Below, piece after piece: positions 34,927-43,189 of a stretch of DNA of 64,000 bases. Origin of the DNA: WLXB01 sp040221475. GTDB taxonomy: Bacteria; Pseudomonadota; Alphaproteobacteria; Rhodospirillales; Rhodospirillaceae. The position numbers were made by a program, and so were the translations under genes. The stretch covers positions 62,001-126,000 of the forward strand of contig JAVKEJ010000036.1 in NCBI GenBank assembly GCA_040221475.1, in the 5' to 3' direction. The notes under the pieces are model-generated. The model made no database searches. It was not told the origin of the DNA and saw nothing but the letters and a program-made list of their open reading frames with translations. The first letter of the stretch is position 1. Each line of letters starts with the position of its first letter.

Positions 34927-35651
34927 TGTCCAACCTCTAATGTGCTGACGCGTTTCAGTTTATTCATTTCATCACTCTCCGTACCCCAAACGATCTGCCC
35001 CTCTTTGTCACGATAGCGCCCAAGAAACCAATATTCATTAGGGGTGATATAAATTGAATCTTCCGCGATCATATCTTCACCACTGCCGGGATTAATCATC
35101 CGGCAGGTGCCAAAATCCATCGGACCTGAGATGGCCTTACCGTCCTCTCGCAAACTTAGCTTAAAGTCACAGCCAAGACGCCAAGTGAAATCTTCTATGG
35201 TCAATCCGTCCAATTGTTCCGGGTTACGGTGGACATTGTAAAATTTCTCTTCGTCCACAAAGGATAATTCACGTTGATGAACCTGCCCGGTCTCAGCGCT
35301 CACAAAGAAATGCAAGATACCACGGCGGATGATCCAATCTTTATCATCTGATCCATCAATAGAAGATTGTTGATAGATTACGACTCCGTCAAGAAAAGGC
35401 AGCTCTACCGGTAAAAACAGTTGATGCATCAGGCGGTGCTGAAGGTTTTCGGGAACGTTATTGTCGATATCGCGCTGGACCTGTTCAGAACTGTCGTAGC
35501 GGCCATTTACCCAGACCTTTACGGCATCTAGAATATGCTGAGTCTCAGTAGCAACAGAGGTGTTGGTTTCAGAGGCAAACACCAAGTTATAGGTGAGCAG
35601 AGACACTCCAAGCCCAACCACAAAGAAAATGAGACGTTTCTTGAAGCTCAC
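34923..35651 (-). CDS. Exported CpcT/CpeT-like (DUF1001) protein, copy 1
   Basis: 242 residues starting at GTG 35649-35651, with GGAGG five bases before it. An N-terminal hydrophobic segment (about 6-26) is a signal peptide or anchor. The body shows the CpcT/CpeT chromophore-lyase fold pattern: a helix with WVNGRYDSSEQVQRD, the strand VVIYQQSSID, a HQRELSF strand, GCDFKLSLREDG and TCRMI, then the SIYITPNEYWFLGRYRD segment and IVWG. In cyanobacteria this family attaches bilins to phycobiliproteins; no phycobilisome is expected here, so the ligand is unknown. It is followed by an overlapping gene for an exported Rossmann protein, and is divergent from a second such operon. Confidence 0.75.
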   Translation of the reverse strand: MSFKKRLIFFVVGLGVSLLTYNLVFASETNTSVATETQHILDAVKVWVNGRYDSSEQVQRDIDNNVPENLQHRLMHQLFLPVELPFLDGVVIYQQSSIDGSDDKDWIIRRGILHFFVSAETGQVHQRELSFVDEEKFYNVHRNPEQLDGLTIEDFTWRLGCDFKLSLREDGKAISGPMDFGTCRMINPGSGEDMIAEDSIYITPNEYWFLGRYRDKEGQIVWGTESDEMNKLKRVSTLEVGQ

Positions 35652-35823
35652 AGCATCCTCCGGAAATTAGCGTTGCAGATGCACATTGAACCAAATTCTG
35701 ACGTGTTACACGATACATGTCGAGACGGCTTATCTGATTTCAACGTCAAAGGATGACTCCTGACCGATTTGCCGCAACCAGAAATTTCCCTTAATTTTCA
35801 TAGGCTTTGGGAGCATCGATCAA
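35652..35823. promoter_or_regulatory. Divergent promoter region between the two exported-Rossmann operons
   Basis: 172 bases separate the CpcT/CpeT-like operon (minus) from the small exported protein/SDR operon (plus). It is AT-richer than the flanks but I see no clear palindrome or -35/-10 pair. The divergent layout is consistent with shared regulation. Confidence 0.4.
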
Positions 35824-36258
35824 ATGAACACCGAGATGAAACGACGGAAGAGTTTTTTGCCCGGATTAGGGACCAGCACTTTTCTCACTGTCGTCCTGCT
35901 CGGCAATACATTCGCCCCCGCAGTTTTGGCTCAGGATATATCTGAAAAAAATCAGCCGAAATCTATTGAAATGCCGATGGATTTACCCGCCCTCGCGGAG
36001 ATTGACGCCTTAGATGGACCGGATGCGCTGATCCGCCGTTTCTTTCTCACCAGTCAGGGAATGCGCGGCCAAACCGTGCCACTTCCTGAGACTGAAGGAT
36101 GGTTCTGCACACTGAGCCAAGCCACGCATGTGATGCTCGATTTCTGGCCGAACCTGAATCAATGGGCTTTTCAAGTGGGATTCTCAGAGGACGCCGAGTT
36201 GACAGCTGGTGGACTCGCCACCTGTCATCAACTTTCAAAGGGAGACGCTGACAAATGA
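35824..36258 (+). CDS. Small exported protein of unknown function
   Basis: 144 residues. A basic N-terminus followed by a hydrophobic stretch (about 18-37) ending in PAVLAQ is a Sec signal peptide. The mature about 107 residues contain two cysteines (EGWFCTLSQA and LATCHQLS) that could form a disulfide. There are also RFFLTSQGMRGQT, MLDFWPNLNQWAFQVGFS and acidic stretches. I do not recognise a family. It overlaps the following Tat-exported Rossmann gene by four bases (ATGA), so the two are probably functional partners in the periplasm. Confidence 0.75.
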   Translation: MNTEMKRRKSFLPGLGTSTFLTVVLLGNTFAPAVLAQDISEKNQPKSIEMPMDLPALAEIDALDGPDALIRRFFLTSQGMRGQTVPLPETEGWFCTLSQATHVMLDFWPNLNQWAFQVGFSEDAELTAGGLATCHQLSKGDADK

Positions 36259-37046
36259 AACGCCCCCTCACACTCTCTCGGCGCTTCTTTGCACTCGGTG
36301 TGGTTAGCATTACGGGCCTCAGCAGGTCTGTCCACGGGCAAAAGCAGGTTTCTACTGTCGTTGTCGCAGGCGCAACCGGACGCACCGGTCAACGTATTGT
36401 CGCGGCCTTGCTCGCGGACGGATATCAGGTGCGCGGATTAACCCGCGATGCCGAGCGGGCAAAGGCTCGCTTTGGCGAGATCGTGGACTGGATGAGTTGC
36501 GACGTCCGCAATCCCAACGACGTGGTCCGGGCCATCAATGGCATGGACGCTGTAATCTGCGCCATTGGTTATACAGAGTTTGCAGGCCCTAACGGCGGCC
36601 AATTTGTGGATTACCTTGGCGTCCGTCATTTGGTTGATGCGGCAAAAGCTGAAAAAGCACAGCATTTCGTGTTGATTTCATCTGGCTCAGCCGGACCAGC
36701 AAGAGACCAAAAGCTAAACCCGCTGTTCGGCTACGTAGGCTATTGGAAAACGAAAGCGGAAAACCGGCTAAAGGAAAGTCGCGTTCCCTTCACCATCATT
36801 GGCCCAGCTGGGCTGGTGGATACTGCGGGCGGAACAAAAGCCATTCGTGCGGCAAAACGTCCGGATTACATAAAGCTGCCAATGGCGGAGCGGGTCGTGG
36901 ACATCGGTGATGTCGCAACAGTGGCTGTCGCAAGCCTGACCGAACCGCTTCTCCAGGGTAAAACCTTTGCGCTGCTCAATGACGATGGATCGCCTTCCTA
37001 TGACTGGCGTCAGGATGTTGCAGACCTACCTCCGGAAGACAGCTAA
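36255..37046 (+). CDS. Tat-exported NAD(P)-binding Rossmann protein (atypical SDR), copy 2
   Basis: 263 residues. The N-terminus contains a twin-arginine motif (LSRRFFALG) before a hydrophobic segment, so it is predicted to be exported folded, possibly with its cofactor bound. The NmrA-like fold shows an intact dinucleotide loop (VAGATGRTGQRIV), RGLTRDAERAKA, VRNPNDVVRAINGMDAVICAIG and VLISSGSAG. A YxxxK-like segment follows: GYVGYWKTKAENRLKES, with Tyr-Trp-Lys-Thr-Lys. The C-terminal part has FTIIGPAGLVDT and DIGDVATVAVASL. Its stop overlaps the FadB-like gene tail to tail by four bases. Confidence 0.82.
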   Translation: MKRPLTLSRRFFALGVVSITGLSRSVHGQKQVSTVVVAGATGRTGQRIVAALLADGYQVRGLTRDAERAKARFGEIVDWMSCDVRNPNDVVRAINGMDAVICAIGYTEFAGPNGGQFVDYLGVRHLVDAAKAEKAQHFVLISSGSAGPARDQKLNPLFGYVGYWKTKAENRLKESRVPFTIIGPAGLVDTAGGTKAIRAAKRPDYIKLPMAERVVDIGDVATVAVASLTEPLLQGKTFALLNDDGSPSYDWRQDVADLPPEDS

Positions 37047-39157
37047 GAACCGCTGGCTTTGTCGAACGCTGCAAAGGTTTCTGCTTTATCTGCCAACTGC
37101 GCTAACAACGGTGCCGGAGTCCAGTAGCCATACTCATTGCCAAATGAGCTCGCAAAATCATTGAAGGCTTTTACGATCTGACCTAGGCCCAGCGTATCGC
37201 CGTAATACATCGGACCGCCACGATAGGCTGGGAAGCCGTAGCCTGAGGTCCAAACGACATCAATATCGCTGGCGCGCAGCGCTATACGATCCTCAAGTAA
37301 CTGCGCGCCACGATTGACAAGGGCATACAAGCAGCGCTGCTGTATTTCTGCATCAGATATATCAGTGCGTTGAGAAACATTGAGATCAAACGCAGCTGAT
37401 TGAATAAGTGAAATCGCGTCTCCGTCAACTTCACGGGTGCGCCCATCTGCGTATCGGTAAAAGCCATAACCAGTCTTTTGACCATATCGTCCTTCGCGAT
37501 ACATGAGATCACCGGGAACACAATACAGCGGATCGTCAGGAAGGAGATGCCTGTTTTGATCCCGCGTTAAAAAACTCACGTCTTGGCCTGCAAGGTCCAT
37601 CACAGCGCATGGCCCCATGGCCATCCCCCAAACTTCCAAAGCTCTATCGACCTGCGCGGGTGTGGCCCCCTCTAACAGAAGCATTTGAGATTCGCGGACG
37701 TAGTCTTCCAACATTCTGTTACCTATGAACCCATATCCAACACCCGACAAAACCGGCGCTTTTCCAATTTTGCGGCCTAGGGCCATGGTCGTCATAACAA
37801 CTTCTTTTGATGTCTTATCCGCTCGCACAACTTCGAGCAGCTTCATGATATTGGCCGGTGAAAAAAAGTGAGTCCCGAGAACACGCTCAGGCCGCGTCGT
37901 GCAAGCTGCAATCTCATTGATATCCAGCGTCGATGTGTTTGTTGCCAATACAACCGCACGCTCACAAAATTGGTCTAATTCTTGAAAGATACTCTTCTTT
38001 AGGCTCAGCGATTCAAACACTGCTTCGATTACAAGATCCACGTCCCTGAGATCTTCCAGTGACAAAGTTCCCCTCAGCTTGCTGAGGTGATCCTCGCACG
38101 CCTCAGACGATAAACGACCGCGCTCAGCATCCCGTCGTAGGGTTTTCTGTATATGATTTAAGCCGCGCTCTAATAAGTCAGCTTGACGGTCCACCAAAAT
38201 CACATCCAAACCTGCGGACAAAAGACAGATGGCAATCCCCGCCCCCATCGTGCCCGCACCGACAACGCCAACCGAGGCAATCTTAAATTGAACGGTCTCT
38301 TTGGGAATGTCTGGAATTTTAAGTGCCAAACGCTCAGAAAAAAATAAATGGCGTAGCGCTTTAGATTGAAGTGACGCCTTCAGTTCGGTTGAAAGACTAC
38401 GTTCTTTCTTCAGACCTTCCTTCATCGGCAAATCACACGCCCACTCAATCGCAACAATCGCAGCGGGTGGGGCCTCAAACCCTCGGCGACGTTTGGCTAT
38501 TGAAGACTTAGCTTCCTCAAAGAATGATTCTGAAAAAGACTTTGCCTCAACACTGCGGTCACAAGTACGGTCTATGTTGGAGTGATCGCCGAAGGATCGC
38601 GCGACCTCTATGGCAGTTTGTTTAGCATCTTTAACCGCAACCAGATCAATCGCCCCAAGCGCTTTGGCTTCAGCGACAGGAATATGACGACCTGTGGTAA
38701 TCGCATCGACGGCCGCCTTAGCGCCGATCAATCGCGGCAGACGTTGCGTACCACCAGCCCCCGGAATAATGCCCAGATGAACCTCCGGCAATCCAACCAC
38801 ACCATCCGCTTGTGCGACGCGATAGTGGCACCCCATGGCCAATTCAAATCCACCACCAAGAGTGCTGCCATGCAACGCAATGACAACAGGTTTCTCACAT
38901 TGTTCAATGCGATCAATGAGGTCAGGCAATGACGGTTCTTTGACAGGAGCATCAAACTCGCGAATGTCTGCGCCACCACTAAACAAGCGCCCCGCACCTG
39001 CTATCACTACAGACGACACTGCAGGGTTTGTTTCAGATTGGATAATGCGAGTCTTAATTTCCTGCCGCACGGCCTGCGATAACGCATTCACAGGCGGATT
39101 GTTTAAAAGAAGAACAGCAATGCCGTTTTCAACGGAATACTCAACCAAGGCAGACAT
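37043..39157 (-). CDS. Bifunctional enoyl-CoA hydratase / 3-hydroxyacyl-CoA dehydrogenase (FadB-like)
   Basis: 704 residues, the usual length of this fused beta-oxidation enzyme. The N-terminal crotonase domain (about 1-200) has GRLFSGGADIREF, HGSTLGGGFELAMG and the catalytic-glutamate motif GLPEVHLGIIPGAGGTQRLP. A linker leads to the NAD-binding domain from about residue 295 (VGVVGAGTMGAGIA). THFFSPANIMKLLEV is the dehydrogenase signature, and two C-terminal helical domains include GYGFIGNRML, YGQKTGYGFYRY and GYGFPAYRGGPMYY. It converts enoyl-CoA to 3-ketoacyl-CoA; the thiolase at 31935 could supply the next step. Confidence 0.92.
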   Translation of the reverse strand: MSALVEYSVENGIAVLLLNNPPVNALSQAVRQEIKTRIIQSETNPAVSSVVIAGAGRLFSGGADIREFDAPVKEPSLPDLIDRIEQCEKPVVIALHGSTLGGGFELAMGCHYRVAQADGVVGLPEVHLGIIPGAGGTQRLPRLIGAKAAVDAITTGRHIPVAEAKALGAIDLVAVKDAKQTAIEVARSFGDHSNIDRTCDRSVEAKSFSESFFEEAKSSIAKRRRGFEAPPAAIVAIEWACDLPMKEGLKKERSLSTELKASLQSKALRHLFFSERLALKIPDIPKETVQFKIASVGVVGAGTMGAGIAICLLSAGLDVILVDRQADLLERGLNHIQKTLRRDAERGRLSSEACEDHLSKLRGTLSLEDLRDVDLVIEAVFESLSLKKSIFQELDQFCERAVVLATNTSTLDINEIAACTTRPERVLGTHFFSPANIMKLLEVVRADKTSKEVVMTTMALGRKIGKAPVLSGVGYGFIGNRMLEDYVRESQMLLLEGATPAQVDRALEVWGMAMGPCAVMDLAGQDVSFLTRDQNRHLLPDDPLYCVPGDLMYREGRYGQKTGYGFYRYADGRTREVDGDAISLIQSAAFDLNVSQRTDISDAEIQQRCLYALVNRGAQLLEDRIALRASDIDVVWTSGYGFPAYRGGPMYYGDTLGLGQIVKAFNDFASSFGNEYGYWTPAPLLAQLADKAETFAAFDKASGS

Positions 39158-39296
39158 ATATGACTTCGATCATATGCAGAAAAATGGTCATATGGTTTAA
39201 CCTTGTGGTCCTCAGATGGAAAGGCCGATTCCGTTGCCTGACCATGTGTGGTTGAATAGCTATGGGTGTGCCGCTGTGGCGCTGGAGGGGAACATA

Positions 39297-40238
39297 ATGT
39301 CTAACACTTTAAGACACCGTATTCACGTACTGTTGTCCAATGAGCCTCCACGGCAAACCGCATCTATAGCGGTTGCAGCACTCATTACAGCGATGATTGT
39401 TATCAATGTTATCGCCGTCATTCTGTCGTCGGTTAAGGAACTCAATCAAGCCTACAACCTTTGGTTCCTGATGATTGAGGTGGTCTCCGCTGTTTTCTTT
39501 ACCGCAGAATGGATTTTACGCGCCTGGGCCAGCGTCGAACGCGCAGAGTACTTTGGCGTCACGCCGTTCAAAGCAAGGCTGCAATATGTTTTCTCACCTT
39601 TACCAGTCATTGATGTGATCGCCATCGCGCCGCTTTACTTGTCCATTTTCGGTATCGTGAGCGCCCAAAGTCTGATCGCGCTGAGGCTGCTACGCTTACT
39701 GCAACTGGCAAGATTCTTCGCACCACTCGGTGTGCTTTGGCGCGTTATAAGGTCTGAGGGTCCGGCCATGTTAGGAGCGATTTTCATTGTCCTGGTTCTC
39801 ATGGTCATCGCCGCGAGCGGCATGTACTTGGTGGAACGTGATGTTCAACCAAAGGATTTTGGCAGCATCCCGTCCGCGATGTGGTGGGCTTCCGTGACCG
39901 TCACCACCGTTGGGTATGGAGACGTTACACCAGTTACTGTTTTAGGCCGTGTGATCGCCGTGGTGATCATGATCTTGGGAATCGGCTTGGTTGCCCTTCC
40001 CGCTGGTATGCTGGCCTCACGCTTTTCAGAAGAACTCCATCACCGGCGTGAAGAGTATCGCCGCAGAGTAGATCTCGCACTACAGGATGGGCAACTTGAT
40101 GACGACGAACTTGCCAGCCTTAAGGCAGCCCAGCACGAATACATGCTTACAGACCAATCAGTGAACCAGATTCTTGCGGAAGAAGTTAAGCGTCGCAGAC
40201 ATATCTGTGAAACCTGCGGGAAAATCGTTTTATCTTAA
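39297..40238 (+). CDS. Voltage-gated potassium channel (six-helix Kv type)
   Basis: 313 residues from ATG 39297, which has a GGAGGGG ribosome site seven bases upstream; the frame stays open further upstream without one. Six membrane helices are visible. The S4-like helix has regularly spaced arginines (LIALRLLRLLQLARFF). The pore loop carries the K+ selectivity filter VTVTTVGYGDVTP. The cytoplasmic tail is helical (EELHHRREEYRRRVDL) and ends with a RRHICETCGKI zinc-ribbon-like CxxC. A role in membrane-potential or K+ homeostasis is inferred; a nucleotide-binding domain is absent. Confidence 0.92.
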   Translation: MSNTLRHRIHVLLSNEPPRQTASIAVAALITAMIVINVIAVILSSVKELNQAYNLWFLMIEVVSAVFFTAEWILRAWASVERAEYFGVTPFKARLQYVFSPLPVIDVIAIAPLYLSIFGIVSAQSLIALRLLRLLQLARFFAPLGVLWRVIRSEGPAMLGAIFIVLVLMVIAASGMYLVERDVQPKDFGSIPSAMWWASVTVTTVGYGDVTPVTVLGRVIAVVIMILGIGLVALPAGMLASRFSEELHHRREEYRRRVDLALQDGQLDDDELASLKAAQHEYMLTDQSVNQILAEEVKRRRHICETCGKIVLS

Positions 40239-40263
40239 CGGCTTTGGCAAGCCTCTTCGGCAC

Positions 40264-40887
40264 TCAGGTCAAAACACGCATGCCACGTGCAACACCATCA
40301 CGTTGCGAGATACCGTCCATCCAGCGCGCGATCTCGGGGTATTTTTCCAATCCAGCTTCGAGACGAGATGCCGACGTCGCCGCAATAGGATAGGTATGAA
40401 TATCCGCGATCGTGTACTCCTCTCCGGCCATAAACTCACGACCCTTGAGGTGAAACTCTATTGCCGACAAGCCTCTGTGCGCTTCTGATATGGCGCGATC
40501 AAGCGCCACTTGGCTCGGCTCAGGTGCGATTGTCGTAAACCAGAATTGTGCCGCAAACGCCGGACTAAGGTTGGATGAAATAGCGCTCATCCAGGTGTGA
40601 ATTTCGGCTCTCACCGCAAGGTCCTTTGGGTAAAACTGACCGGATTTTTCGGCCAGATAAAATAGCATGCCGTGCCCCTCGAAGACCGTGATTTCTTTAC
40701 CTTTTGGACCATCATGGTCCACTAAGGCAGGTGCGCGCCCAAAAGGATTCATTTTTATAAAATCTGACTTTAGGTGCTGCCCACCGACGAGATCAACCAG
40801 ATGCGCTGTATACGGCAACCCCGTTTCTTCGAGCATAATGTGTACGCGCTGGCCGTTTGCCGTCGGCACGCTGTATAAATCAATCAT
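40264..40887 (-). CDS. Glutathione S-transferase family protein
   Basis: 207 residues from ATG 40885-40887, preceded by AAGGTG; an upstream in-frame TTG has no ribosome site. The N-terminal thioredoxin-like domain has the glutathione-site segment MIDLYSVPTANGQRVHIMLE, with Asn at the position typical of the YfcG/Ure2p-like branch, and MNPFGRAPALVDHDG. An all-helical C-terminal domain follows, with YLAEKSGQFYP, a GEEYTIADIHTYP motif and a terminal segment. It probably acts on disulfides or electrophiles with glutathione in the cytosol. Glutathione reductase is also in this window (1161-2528). Confidence 0.9.
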   Translation of the reverse strand: MIDLYSVPTANGQRVHIMLEETGLPYTAHLVDLVGGQHLKSDFIKMNPFGRAPALVDHDGPKGKEITVFEGHGMLFYLAEKSGQFYPKDLAVRAEIHTWMSAISSNLSPAFAAQFWFTTIAPEPSQVALDRAISEAHRGLSAIEFHLKGREFMAGEEYTIADIHTYPIAATSASRLEAGLEKYPEIARWMDGISQRDGVARGMRVLT

Positions 40888-40975
40888 AGTCACCTTCAAT
40901 TTTTACGGTCTGGACGAATCCTTGAGGTTCACTATAAAGCAAGTTAGCCATCTCGGCAGTTTTTAGGAGTTTTAT

Positions 40976-43099
40976 GTGAACCGCCCACGTCTGTTGTCAT
41001 GCCTGATCGGCAGCTTTTTAAGTATATGCGTCAGTCTGAGCATATCTAGTACCTATGCCGCAGTTGAACGCATAGAAATTCTGGACCGTATGCTTGTCTC
41101 TGATGGTCAGGGTTATGGCCGTGTGGGGCCTTACGTCAGAATCGCTGGCCGTCTTCATTATGCAATCGATCCGCAATCAGACTTTAATGCGTCCATTCAT
41201 GATCTTGAGTTCGCACCAAAAGATGCCCGGGGCCTTGTGACATATAGCGGTGACTTCGTTTTATTGATGCCGCTTGACCCGGAGCGGGGCAATGGCCGCC
41301 TTCTTTATGACGTGACCAATCGCGGCAATATGGTGGCGCTCAACCGGTTTAACAATGCCACCGGCCGAACAGGCGCACGCAGTGTGGCAGACTTAGGAAA
41401 CGGCTTCCTTATGGAGCAGGGCTATGCTGTTCTTTGGACTGCTTGGAATTGGGATGTCGTGAGGCGCCCAAACACACTGACCATCGACCTGCCCGTCGCA
41501 ACGCAACCTGACGGCACTGCTATTACCGGGCAGGTTGTAAGCGAAATGGCACCGACAGAATCATCAAATAGCCTGAAGCACGTCGGACTCGGCGCTTTAG
41601 GATACGCTCCAATGGCTTGGAATCCGCAGGCCGCTCAGTTGTCGGTCCGTGGCCCTCAAAGCGAAATCTACGAATCCATTGCGCGCCAAAGATGGCAATT
41701 CGGCCTTCCGCTGGAGGATAACTCTGCGTCTCCACTCCTAAGAGACCCAAATTGGATCACGTTGGATACGGGATTCGTTCCGGGAAAAGTGTACAGATTG
41801 ACATATACCTCTCAGAACCCGCCCATCGTTGGTTTGGGGCTGGCCGCGCTACGTGATGCCGTCTCTTTTTTCCGTTATGAGACGGGAGACTCCTATGGCA
41901 ATGCAAATCCACTGACATCGCAAGGAGGGGAGTTGCCGCAAGCCACCGTGGCCTATGGCCACTCGCAATCTGGCCGATTGTTGAACACGCTCCTGTGGGA
42001 AGGTCTACATGTGGATGAAGAAGGACGTACCGCGTTCGACGGACTGCTGATCGACGGCGCTGGTGCCGGAAAAGGCAGTTTCAACTTCCGGTTTGCCCAG
42101 ACCTCTCGGCATTTTAGCCCGGACCAAGACTTAGATTTTCCGACAGACTTTTTTCCGTTTTCAACCGTCGAACAGGTCGATACGGTCACCAAGGAACAAA
42201 GCAGCCTGCTAGATGAGGCCCGCAGATTAAAAGCGGTGCCAAGAATATTCATCATCAACACAGCCTCAGAATACTGGGCCAGGTCTGCCTCGCTTGTGCA
42301 CACGGACACTCTTGGCAGCACAGATATTACTCCAGACCCAAGTGTGAGGCTTTATATGATCGCTGGAGGCCAGCATGCAATTGGCACGTCCGATAAACGC
42401 GGCACTCTTGTTCACTGTCGTAGCCCACTCGATCACCGCCCTGTGCTGCGGGCGCTGCTATCGCATATCGACGCTTGGATCACGATAGACCGTGCGCCTC
42501 CACCAAGCCAATATCCGAAAATCGCTGATGGAAGCCTTGTGACGACTGATCAATATCGCACTGGGTTCCCCGATGCCGCCTTTATGCGAACGCCAAAATA
42601 TCAATTATTACCGCCTCGCCTCGACCATGGACCCAGATTTGCGAGCGAAGGTATCGCAGACAAAGTTCCACCCCTTCATGGGAAACCCTATGAAACCCGC
42701 GTGCCCGCCTCAAATGAAGATGGTCTGGATATCGCTGGCATTCGCCTGCCTGATATTGAGGTTCCTTTAGGGGCCCACACAGGCTGGAATCCACAAACCG
42801 CAGATACCGGGGCCCCGAACAGACTGGCGCGCTGGTCCGGCAGCTTTATTCCCTTTTCCCGCACCGTCACAGAGCGCAATGCAACCGGGGACCCGCGTCC
42901 GGCGATAACAGAACGCTACACTTCAAGGGTTGATTATACCAATGCCTACGCTGAGGCGACGCTCGAATTGGCCAATCAGGAACTCATTCTAGGGATGGAT
43001 ATTAATCCAATGATTGAGAAGGCCGGATACTTTTATGATCAAGTCATGAGTCACAACCCTGCGGATGAGAGCTGCAGGTTCGCTAACCTCGTGGACTGA
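40976..43099 (+). CDS. Exported alpha/beta-hydrolase domain protein (Abhydrolase_10 type)
   Basis: 707 residues starting at GTG 40976, with TAGGAGT upstream; the ATG two bases earlier is out of frame and meets a stop at once. A Sec signal peptide covers about residues 1-28 (ending in SSTYAA). The rest matches the large exported hydrolase family Abhydrolase_10. Features are RIEILDRMLVSDGQGYG, a VTNRGNMVALNRFN segment, the probable nucleophile in VAYGHSQSGRLLNTLLW (GHSQS), the LIDGAGAGKGSFNFRF region and HCRSPLDHRPVLRALL near the histidine end. Substrate is unknown. It is one of several exported enzymes in this part of the window. Confidence 0.85.
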   Translation: MNRPRLLSCLIGSFLSICVSLSISSTYAAVERIEILDRMLVSDGQGYGRVGPYVRIAGRLHYAIDPQSDFNASIHDLEFAPKDARGLVTYSGDFVLLMPLDPERGNGRLLYDVTNRGNMVALNRFNNATGRTGARSVADLGNGFLMEQGYAVLWTAWNWDVVRRPNTLTIDLPVATQPDGTAITGQVVSEMAPTESSNSLKHVGLGALGYAPMAWNPQAAQLSVRGPQSEIYESIARQRWQFGLPLEDNSASPLLRDPNWITLDTGFVPGKVYRLTYTSQNPPIVGLGLAALRDAVSFFRYETGDSYGNANPLTSQGGELPQATVAYGHSQSGRLLNTLLWEGLHVDEEGRTAFDGLLIDGAGAGKGSFNFRFAQTSRHFSPDQDLDFPTDFFPFSTVEQVDTVTKEQSSLLDEARRLKAVPRIFIINTASEYWARSASLVHTDTLGSTDITPDPSVRLYMIAGGQHAIGTSDKRGTLVHCRSPLDHRPVLRALLSHIDAWITIDRAPPPSQYPKIADGSLVTTDQYRTGFPDAAFMRTPKYQLLPPRLDHGPRFASEGIADKVPPLHGKPYETRVPASNEDGLDIAGIRLPDIEVPLGAHTGWNPQTADTGAPNRLARWSGSFIPFSRTVTERNATGDPRPAITERYTSRVDYTNAYAEATLELANQELILGMDINPMIEKAGYFYDQVMSHNPADESCRFANLVD

Positions 43100-43189
43100 G
43101 ATGACTTAAGACGTTTCTATAAATATGGTCTGCACGCCGATTATGGTTGCCCCTCACTCCATTGCCCTGCCTGATAATACGAATACTTT

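Noticed and set aside
39216..39296. N-terminal extension of the potassium channel gene
   Set aside because: The internal ATG at 39297 has a far better ribosome site (GGAGGGG), and the extra residues do not look like channel sequence.
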